From positions 1 to 13,399 of the forward strand of contig CAYMAT010000037.1 in NCBI GenBank assembly GCA_964388495.1: DNA of 13,399 bases, in the 5' to 3' direction. Shown piece after piece: positions 1-5,629 of the stretch. The notes under the pieces were generated by a model, which saw nothing but the letters and a program-made list of their open reading frames with translations, did not search any database and had not been told where the DNA came from. The position numbers and the translations under genes were made by a program. Source of the DNA: CAYMAT01 sp964388495. Lineage in GTDB: Bacteria; Patescibacteriota; Gracilibacteria; Peribacterales; Peribacteraceae. Each line of letters opens with the position of its first letter. Positions within the stretch are counted from its first letter, which is position 1.

Positions 1-1
1 C

Positions 2-3000
2 CAGATCAGCGTTAATATTCTAGGAGATGAAGTATGCCCCGGCACGTTCACATATGTAGGTCAAACAGTTTCCGCCAATGTCTCAGGTGCAGCAACTCTC
101 GTCAGTCCGGGGAAAGTGAGTGTCTGCATCTCTACCAAAGGGGGAGTGAATATCAATGCGGTGATGGTGCATGAATCTATACATGCAGCACAGTACTGCC
201 AGGGACAGCAGCAGGTAAGCTGTCAAATACGAGAAGCCGCTGCGTTCGACGCGGTGTATACCTATCTCGTAAACGAAGAGGGAATGAACGAGCAGACGGC
301 CCCTTTGTCCCGCGCCGATTTCATCAGTAACGGTGTCATCAGCAGTTGCACTGGAATTCCTCCGCAGTTAGAGCAGTTCATTGCCGTGCTTTCATACAGC
401 AATCCGTCTGTTCCAAAACCTAATCAGGCGACACTGAACGCAGAGATGAACAACATGTGTCAGTCACCAGGCGGGGGAGGGGCTGCGGTTGCACCTGTTC
501 CCACGCCAGCCGGAACTCCGTCACCGGTTACCTCTTCTCCGTCCGCCTCGAGTTTTGGAAATGTCGGAAATACTTCATCAGGATATTCCGAAGAATCCAT
601 CTGCCCTCCGCCAGCCCCGCCCAGTCATGCTACTTTCCCACAGATAAAACAGTACGTGGATGCCCTTAGTTTCTGCAGCACACAGGCAGGAGAGGAGAGC
701 AGTAGCAGTGCCGGTATCGCATGCTTCGCCTGCTTCTATCAGGATATCGCCTGCGATACTCTTTCCGTTCAAAACTGCGGCAAGATCAAACCCGCGGGCG
801 CAGACTGGGCCAGCGACTGCGTGGTGCGAGGTAACGCCTGCGTGAATACCTTTAAACAAGATTGTGACGCGGCAGTGGCAGCTGCTCCGGAAAGTCCGCG
901 TGCCGCTTCCTTTGCCGGAACACAACTCCGTGACGTCTTCCGCGAAGACTGCACGCAGCGACGTTACCAGGTGGAAGGCCACGGAACGCCCGGCATGCTG
1001 CCGCAGGTGGTGCGGCAGATCAGCATGTGCGCGGGAGGGTGCGCTCCGGGAACCACTTCCGCCATCACCATCAACTCCTGCTCAGTCTTCCAGAACGTGA
1101 ATACTGCGCAGGTATACATGCAGTCCATCGTGAATCAGTACCCGCAGGCGACATTCACGGTCACGGGTTACATGAATCCCACGGCGCCAGGAAACCCCGG
1201 CGCCTCGGTGACATTCTGCGCCGCCGGACAGAGCTCATCCGTGAGTGTGCAGTTTGGACCGTGTCATACCCAAAGCAACGTCTGCTATATCCAAAACGGC
1301 GTGGCCACTGCCACCACACGATGCACGGACGAGAACGGTGCGGCAAAATGGGAAACCTGCTGCGCAGTGACAAAGCCTTTCACGCCGCTGACCGGACAGC
1401 CGGGAGTCAGTGCAGGGGAGTACTATCGCGGTGATTCAACAAACGTGAATTGCCCGGCCCAATCCACTACGCCTGCGTACTGCAATTTTGGAGGAGGCTG
1501 CTACGGAACAGCACCGGGAACCACCCAATCCTGCTCTCCGGCAAATTATTACGGCAGCGGAACACCGGCTCCGGTAAGCCGGGTGTGTTGCATGAAGGTG
1601 GCACATACATACCAGGAATGGATGCCCGGGACCACCTGCCCGTCACTGCTGTGCGCACCAGACGGGACCGGTTGCCTGGATAACACCAAACCTGCCTGTC
1701 GTTCATCGGAATTTGTCAGCACTCCGGACAAGGTGCAACTGTGTTGTTTCAACAGTGGGTCAACAGCCGGAACAACCATTGTCGCTGACAGCGCAGATGA
1801 GGCATGTCCGGCAAGCTGCGGTCTTGGAACATCCTACTGCTCATCTGAAGGAAAAACCGTACAGTGCGTGAACGGCACGCGTTTAAGCTACCAGACCTGC
1901 TGCAGCGTGGGGGACGGAACCCGTGATCTCAAGTGGTACATAGAAGGGAGGTGCCCCATGGGAGGAGCGCCCGTACAGGCATCGTCCGCATCCTCCACAC
2001 CCGCTCCCGTCACCAGCGCCTGCAACGCCACGTCGCCTGCCCCCACGCAGAAATCGTGCACCGTCAAAGACATGATCAACACGTCCCAGTGGCCCTGGAC
2101 CGTGGCGGCCAACCCGCAATGCCTCAATAACGGCAGTGCGTCAGAGGAGCGATGCTGCAGCGTCCTCAAGCCGGGTGCCCCGTCCGTAACCCTGGAATGG
2201 ACCATGGTCCCGCAGGGCGGAAGTTGCCCCGCGTTGAACCTTCCCTTCTGCCAGTTCTCCAAGGCGTGCCAGGGCCAGGGGGGCGGCAGCGCGCAGTGTC
2301 TGCTTGGCCTGAGCGTGAAAAACAGGCTGTGCTGCCAGCAGTTTGCAGATGATCCCACCAAGAAAGTCTGGAAGGAACCCGTCAACGGCGCCTGTCCCGC
2401 GCTCAATGCAAACGCCTGCAAGAGCCCGGCGAATATTACCGACCTTCGCAGCCCACTTTTGGTCAACACCTGCACGAAGAGCCAATTCCTGACTACGACC
2501 ACGTGTCAGGATCCGGGCACTTTAGGAACACCAACAACAGAGTCTTGCTGTAAACGCATAGTCGACAGCGAGGAGTATGTCTGGATTCGCTCCTCCGTCT
2601 CCGGATGCCCGGCAGCCCTGCCTGCGTACTGTCCCGCAATCGATAGCGCTTGCCTGTCAGACGCCAGAAAAATCAACGGCTGCAGCCAGAAGAACGGCAA
2701 TACCATCACGGGCAGCGCGGTTATCTGCTGCCAGAACCAGGACCCTGCAGCCGCTGGTACCCCCGCAGCGCAGCTTCACTGGCTAAGCGGCTCCGCCTGC
2801 CCCGCGAATTACAAGAAACGCGCGACAGTCAATCTCCCCGCCGTCACTCTGGAGGACACGCAGAGCACCTGCCCTGCAGCCAGTGCCAATGTGAGCACAC
2901 TCATCCGGAACGCCTGGACCGCAGCATCCGGCAACTGTGTTAATCAGGGCGGCACCATCTATCCCACGAGCATAGGCACAGCCGCCAGTGCCTGCACGAT

Positions 3001-3106
3001 GGGCACGCCCCAAAGTCAGGGCTGGTGGTGGTCACCCACCTGCAAAGCGCGTGCACAGTGCACGTTTGTGTGCGCCAACGCCCTCGTCCCATACAGCCAG
3101 AACTGA
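2..3106 (+). CDS. Large Cys-rich repeat protein with HExxH motif (5' end missing)
   Basis: The frame is open from base 2 to the TGA at 3104, giving 1034 visible residues. A GTG at 116 is only an internal candidate, because 38 open codons precede it and the true start lies outside the window. Residues 57-61 read HESIH, followed by Q64 and by an REAAAFDA segment (Glu about residue 78), a layout like gluzincin metallopeptidases. A Gly/Pro/Ser/Thr linker spans about residues 157-184. The rest is Cys-rich. From about residue 450 there are eight degenerate repeats with adjacent cysteines (CC at residues 453, 529, 581, 633, 718, 777, 849, 909), most followed by an aromatic residue (usually Trp) and then CP..C. 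Paired cysteines suggest a disulfide-rich extracellular protein. No signal peptide or anchor can be seen because the N-terminus is absent. I do not recognise the family, and the protease role is inferred from the motif alone. No sortase motif or C-terminal membrane segment is seen. Confidence 0.85.
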   Translation, partial: QISVNILGDEVCPGTFTYVGQTVSANVSGAATLVSPGKVSVCISTKGGVNINAVMVHESIHAAQYCQGQQQVSCQIREAAAFDAVYTYLVNEEGMNEQTAPLSRADFISNGVISSCTGIPPQLEQFIAVLSYSNPSVPKPNQATLNAEMNNMCQSPGGGGAAVAPVPTPAGTPSPVTSSPSASSFGNVGNTSSGYSEESICPPPAPPSHATFPQIKQYVDALSFCSTQAGEESSSSAGIACFACFYQDIACDTLSVQNCGKIKPAGADWASDCVVRGNACVNTFKQDCDAAVAAAPESPRAASFAGTQLRDVFREDCTQRRYQVEGHGTPGMLPQVVRQISMCAGGCAPGTTSAITINSCSVFQNVNTAQVYMQSIVNQYPQATFTVTGYMNPTAPGNPGASVTFCAAGQSSSVSVQFGPCHTQSNVCYIQNGVATATTRCTDENGAAKWETCCAVTKPFTPLTGQPGVSAGEYYRGDSTNVNCPAQSTTPAYCNFGGGCYGTAPGTTQSCSPANYYGSGTPAPVSRVCCMKVAHTYQEWMPGTTCPSLLCAPDGTGCLDNTKPACRSSEFVSTPDKVQLCCFNSGSTAGTTIVADSADEACPASCGLGTSYCSSEGKTVQCVNGTRLSYQTCCSVGDGTRDLKWYIEGRCPMGGAPVQASSASSTPAPVTSACNATSPAPTQKSCTVKDMINTSQWPWTVAANPQCLNNGSASEERCCSVLKPGAPSVTLEWTMVPQGGSCPALNLPFCQFSKACQGQGGGSAQCLLGLSVKNRLCCQQFADDPTKKVWKEPVNGACPALNANACKSPANITDLRSPLLVNTCTKSQFLTTTTCQDPGTLGTPTTESCCKRIVDSEEYVWIRSSVSGCPAALPAYCPAIDSACLSDARKINGCSQKNGNTITGSAVICCQNQDPAAAGTPAAQLHWLSGSACPANYKKRATVNLPAVTLEDTQSTCPAASANVSTLIRNAWTAASGNCVNQGGTIYPTSIGTAASACTMGTPQSQGWWWSPTCKARAQCTFVCANALVPYSQN

Positions 3107-3130
3107 CTGATCGCGCATAAAAATGATAGG

Positions 3131-3155
3131 GAACGGCTGGACGGTTTGGCCGTTT
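3131..3155 (+). terminator. Weak hairpin after the Cys-rich gene, possible terminator
   Basis: AACGGC (3132-3137) pairs with GCCGTT (3149-3154), extendable by G-T pairs on both sides, with a loop of about 9-11 nt and then TTTTC (the T-run overlaps the stem end). It lies 25 nt after the stop at 3106 and overlaps the putative glmS promoter. The T-run is short, so termination may be inefficient. Confidence 0.3.
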
Positions 3156-3166
3156 TCGCCCATACT
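3138..3166 (+). promoter_or_regulatory. Putative glmS promoter, leaderless type
   Basis: TGGACG (3138-3143, 4/6 to the -35 consensus) lies 17 nt before CATACT (3161-3166, 4/6 to the -10 consensus). The ATG at 3175 begins 9 nt after the last -10 base, about where transcription would start. No Shine-Dalgarno sequence precedes the ATG. Each hexamer is weak alone; support comes from the same spacing at other genes in the window. Confidence 0.35.
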
Positions 3167-3174
3167 TTTGGCAT

Positions 3175-4962
3175 ATGTGCGGTATCTTCGGATATGTCGG
3201 AAAGCGCACCGACGCGGGCAAAATCGCGGTGGAGGGGCTCAAGAACCTGGAATACCGCGGCTATGACTCCTGGGGGGTGGCCTGCGCGGAGAAGGACGGT
3301 TTACACGTGACCAAGAACACGGGGCCCATCGGCACCGTGTCCACGGACCAGTTTGACCGGCCCTGCAGCCTGGCCATCGCGCACACGCGCTGGGCCACGC
3401 ACGGGGGGGTCACGCAACGGAACGCCCACCCGCACCTGTCCGAGGACGGCACCATCGCCGTCGTCCATAACGGCATTGTGGAAAACTATCTGGAGCTGCG
3501 GCGGGACCTCAAAACCAAGGGGCACACCTTCAAGTCCGAGACGGACACGGAGGTGATCCCGCACCTAATAGAGGAGGAATTCAAGAACACGAAAGACTTT
3601 GCCGCGGCCGTCCGCAGCGCCTGCACGCACTTTGAGGGGCGTTTTGCCATTCTGGCGCTCCACATGCCCAGCCAGACGCTCGTAGCCGCCCGCACGGGCT
3701 CGCCGCTCATCATCGGCGTGGATCGCGACAAAAAGGAGATTGACGGCTTCTTCATCGCCTCGGACATTCCGGCATTCCTCAAGCACACCAGCACCGTCCA
3801 GTATCTGGATGACGGTGAGATGGTGGTGACGGACGGCAAGTCCATCCTCTTCAGCGACCTCCGCACGGGGGAGGAGAGGAGCAAGCGCGACATCGAAATC
3901 ACCTGGACCGTGCAGCAGGCGCAGAAAGGCGATTACGAGCACTACATGCTCAAGGAAATCATGGACCAGAAGGAAAGCATCGCGCGTGCCGTGAACCAGG
4001 ACGAGGACGAAATCCGCACCATCGCCGCCGCCATCCACCGCGCCAAGGGCACGTTTCTGGTGGGCTGCGGAACGGCCGCCAAGGCCTGCATGGCCGCGGA
4101 ATATTTCTTCTCCGTGGTGGCGCAAAAGCACGTGCACTTTGCGCCCGCCAGCGAGTTCAAGCTGTTCCACCACTTCCTCAAGCCGGACAGCCTGCTGATT
4201 GTGGTGAGCCAGAGCGGCGAGACAGCGGACGTGCTGGAAGCGATGCGCGTGGCCAAGGCCAAGGGGTCCAAAGTCCTCGCCATCGTGAACGTGAAGGGAT
4301 CCACCATCGACCGCGACGCCGACTACACGCTGCACATCAACGCCGGACCCGAGCGTGCTGTGGCGTCCACCAAGGCGCTCACGGGCCAGCTGGCCGTGCT
4401 GCTCCTCATCGCCTATGCGCTGGGGGACAGGCTGCAGGAGGGAAAGACGCTCCTCCTGGAAGCGGCATCCAAGGTGAATGACATGCTGAACCCGCGCTAC
4501 GTGGAGCGCATTGATAAGATCGCACAGAAGATCGGCGATCACGATGACCTCTACATCATCGGCAAGGGTTGGCACTACCCCATGGCCCTGGAGAGCGCCA
4601 TCAAGATCCAGGAAGTCAGCTACGTGCACGCGGAGGGGTTTGCCGGAGGCGAGCTGAAGCACGGGCCGCTGGCGCTGATTGAGCAGGGCACGCCGTGCAT
4701 TGTCCTCACGGGCAATGACGAGGTGCAGGGCGATATCTTGAGCAACGCCATGGAGGTGAAGGCGCGCGGGGGACTGGTGATTGGCGTGGGGCCGCGGCAG
4801 GCGGAGGTGTTTGACGAGTGGATCAAGACGCCGGACATTGAGAGCGCGCAGCCCATCGTGACCATCATCCCCATCCAGGTGCTCAGCTACCTGCTGGCCC
4901 TCAAGCGCGGCAAGAACCCCGACATGCCAAGAAATCTCGCAAAGTCGGTGACAGTGAAATGA
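3175..4962 (+). CDS. glmS: Glutamine--fructose-6-phosphate aminotransferase (isomerizing)
   Basis: The 595-residue enzyme makes glucosamine-6-phosphate from fructose-6-phosphate and glutamine, the first step toward UDP-GlcNAc and peptidoglycan; it is cytosolic. The start is fixed by MCGIFGYVG, since Cys2 must become the N-terminal nucleophile. The glutaminase domain shows YRGYDSWG, HTRWATHG (from residue 70; W73 corresponds to the channel Trp) and HNGIVENY (N99, G100). The first SIS domain begins near GCGT (297-300) and includes SQSGETADV. The second has HAEGFAGGELKHGPLALI, with GELK around residue 493. The tail DMPRNLAKSVTVK (583-595) carries K590, equivalent to the lysine that contacts the sugar in E. 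coli GlmS (Lys603). Length is normal for the family. Codons in the tail (CCA AGA, TCG, ACA) differ from the GC-ending style of the gene body. Two further in-frame copies of the tail follow the stop. No glmS ribozyme was noticed in the 68-nt upstream gap. Confidence 0.97.
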   Translation: MCGIFGYVGKRTDAGKIAVEGLKNLEYRGYDSWGVACAEKDGLHVTKNTGPIGTVSTDQFDRPCSLAIAHTRWATHGGVTQRNAHPHLSEDGTIAVVHNGIVENYLELRRDLKTKGHTFKSETDTEVIPHLIEEEFKNTKDFAAAVRSACTHFEGRFAILALHMPSQTLVAARTGSPLIIGVDRDKKEIDGFFIASDIPAFLKHTSTVQYLDDGEMVVTDGKSILFSDLRTGEERSKRDIEITWTVQQAQKGDYEHYMLKEIMDQKESIARAVNQDEDEIRTIAAAIHRAKGTFLVGCGTAAKACMAAEYFFSVVAQKHVHFAPASEFKLFHHFLKPDSLLIVVSQSGETADVLEAMRVAKAKGSKVLAIVNVKGSTIDRDADYTLHINAGPERAVASTKALTGQLAVLLLIAYALGDRLQEGKTLLLEAASKVNDMLNPRYVERIDKIAQKIGDHDDLYIIGKGWHYPMALESAIKIQEVSYVHAEGFAGGELKHGPLALIEQGTPCIVLTGNDEVQGDILSNAMEVKARGGLVIGVGPRQAEVFDEWIKTPDIESAQPIVTIIPIQVLSYLLALKRGKNPDMPRNLAKSVTVK

Positions 4963-4973
4963 CACTTAGTAAA

Positions 4974-4999
4974 CGGTCCTGAGCGAAGTCGAAGGGCCG
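4974..4999 (+). repeat. CCTGAGC-type palindromic element, copy 1
   Basis: The core CCTGAGCGAAGTCGAAGG (4978-4995) belongs to a dispersed repeat type common in several bacterial and metagenomic genomes. Flanks pair as CGGTCCT (4974-4980) with AGGGCCG (4993-4999), a 7-bp stem with one G-T pair. It begins 12 nt after the glmS stop and, in the glmS frame, would read PERSRR. There is no T-run after it on the + strand, so it is not an obvious terminator there. Confidence 0.65.
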
Positions 5000-5034
5000 A
5001 CATGCCGCGCAATCTTGCTAAAAGCGTTACTGTT

Positions 5035-5077
5035 AAAAAAAAGGCGCGGCACCCTGAGCCTGTCGAAGGGTGTCCGC
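5035..5077 (-). terminator. Intrinsic terminator on the minus strand downstream of the S23-type gene
   Basis: Read on the minus strand, the 10-bp stem of palindromic element copy 2 (5077 to 5046) is followed after 3 nt by eight T residues (complement of A5035-5042). This is a canonical Rho-independent terminator, 48 nt after the stop of the four-helix-bundle gene. The T-run is the complement of the AAA AAA AAG codons that end glmS tail copy 2. Confidence 0.65.
5046..5077 (+). repeat. CCTGAGC-type palindromic element, copy 2
   Basis: The core CCTGAGCCTGTCGAAGG (5053-5069) sits in a longer stem: GCGG (5046-5049) and CACCCT (5050-5055) pair with AGGGTG (5067-5072) and CCGC (5074-5077), leaving one bulged T at 5073. 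In the glmS frame it reads HPEPVEG between tail copies 2 and 3. Element and flanking complement together look like a complete inserted hairpin. Confidence 0.65.
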
Positions 5078-5111
5078 AGAACTTGGCGAAGAGCGTGACG
5101 GTGAAATAAAA

Positions 5112-5131
5112 GAGATCGAAGAGTTCAAGGA
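5112..5131 (+). repeat. Left arm of imperfect 20-bp inverted repeat around the S23-type gene
   Basis: GAGATCGAAGAGTTCAAGGA matches the reverse complement of 5545-5564 at 17 of 20 positions, with the first 12 identical. It overlaps the last codons of the minus-strand gene and starts 3 nt after the stop of glmS tail copy 3. It could be a terminal repeat of a cassette. The sequence is purine-rich and simple, so chance similarity is possible. Confidence 0.45.
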
Positions 5132-5509
5132 ACTCGAGGAGATCGACGAACAGATAAGAGGAGCTTTGTTAAAAGAAAACTGGTTCGCTGTAGCTGATTA
5201 TCCAATTGATTGAAATGTTCTACAGCAATATATCCAAGGTCCTTCGAAAGCATTAACTCANNNNNNNNNNCAATGCAACTCATTGAGTGATCCAAGTGCG
5301 ATTTCAAAAAATTGTGCCCTGTGCTTGGGAGTATTTTTTGTATTTCCCTCCGCTATATTAATAGGAACACTGGATGATGACCTACACATCTGGCTAACAA
5401 GCCCAAAACGTTCGTCTACTGGAAGTAACTTTGTCATTTTGTATATGGCCAAAGATAAATCATATGCCTCTTTCCATGCAATGAGCCGTTGATGGGGTCT
5501 TTCGGACAT
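5125..5509 (-). CDS. Four-helix-bundle protein of the S23 / 23S rRNA intervening-sequence family (interrupted by an assembly gap)
   Basis: From ATG 5509 the product begins MSERPHQRLIAWKEAYDL and contains SSSVPINIAEGNTKN and FFEIALGSLNELH, the hallmarks of the S23/four-helix-bundle family (usually about 115-125 residues, forming oligomeric helical bundles; cellular function poorly known). Ten Ns (5261-5270) interrupt it. Beyond the gap the minus strand resumes with ELMLSKDLGYIAVEHFNQL, the expected next helix but in another frame. Removing the Ns entirely restores one 124-residue frame, with TGT (Cys) at the junction and family-like spacing, so the gap probably holds zero bases or a multiple of three. 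An upstream in-frame ATG at 5566 exists, but the family normally starts near MSERPH. The gene is more AT-rich than its neighbours, is bracketed by inverted repeats, and is followed by a terminator, consistent with an acquired cassette. Confidence 0.85.
5261..5270. other. Assembly gap (10 Ns)
   Basis: Ten undetermined bases lie inside the four-helix-bundle gene. The flanking codons join in frame as CAT-TGT-GAG if the Ns are deleted, so the stated length is probably a placeholder. Confidence 0.95.
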
Positions 5510-5544
5510 GCAATCACTCTCGCATACACCAATGCCACGCAAAA

Positions 5545-5564
5545 TCCTCAAGCTCTTCGATCTC
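5545..5564 (-). repeat. Right arm of imperfect 20-bp inverted repeat around the S23-type gene
   Basis: The minus strand reads GAGATCGAAGAGCTTGAGGA, matching the left arm (5112-5131) at 17 of 20 positions. It lies 36 bp upstream of the likely start of the four-helix-bundle gene. Adjacent sequence on both arms holds further GAGGAGATC-type purine-rich words, suggesting the similarity may reach slightly farther. Confidence 0.45.
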
Positions 5565-5629
5565 ATTGATCTCCTCGATTTCTTACTTTCCCCAAGCTCC
5601 GATTCTGGTTCTAACGTCCCCCAGAACCC

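Larger units (their letters stand above)
4921..5109 (+). repeat. Triplicated glmS C-terminal tail coding sequence
   Basis: Three copies encode the GlmS tail. Copy 1 (4921-4959) is the real C-terminus, DMPRNLAKSVTVK, then TGA. Copy 2 (4999-5037) encodes DMPRNLAKSVTVK. Copy 3 (5071-5106) encodes CPQNLAKSVTVK, then TAA at 5107. All are in one frame and no other stop lies between 4963 and 5107. Over the nine residues NLAKSVTVK, copies 1 and 2 differ in 7 codons, 1 and 3 in 5, and 2 and 3 in 7, all synonymously. A palindromic element separates each pair of copies. An ATG at 5002 could open a 35-residue peptide holding two tails, but it has no clear initiation signal. The region resembles remnants of insertions into the 3' end of glmS that each rebuilt the tail. 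Confidence 0.9.

Noticed and set aside
4960..4962. TGA as a sense codon (Gly) as in Gracilibacteria, which would fuse the tails to GlmS
   Set aside because: Long genes in the window contain no in-frame TGA, and two of them end with TGA exactly at the family's normal C-terminus.
3565..4965. A 466-codon open frame on the minus strand across glmS
   Set aside because: It is a shadow of glmS codons. The product is His/Val/Leu-rich with no recognisable domain.
4921..5109. Tn7-like or CRISPR-associated transposon end at glmS
   Set aside because: No transposase genes, transposon end repeats or CRISPR array are in the window. Tn7 inserts downstream without copying the tail, so only a general analogy is kept.
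5070..5210. Small ORF from GTG 5070 encoding an acidic peptide (EIEEFKELEEIDEQ)
   Set aside because: It overlaps tail copy 3, the inverted-repeat arm and the antisense gene. There is no initiation signal, and the acidic pattern comes from the purine-rich repeat.
5607..5628. GGTTCT...AGAACC hairpin just after the ftsI stop as a terminator
   Set aside because: The stem is only 6 bp, the loop is 10 nt and no T-run follows on either strand.
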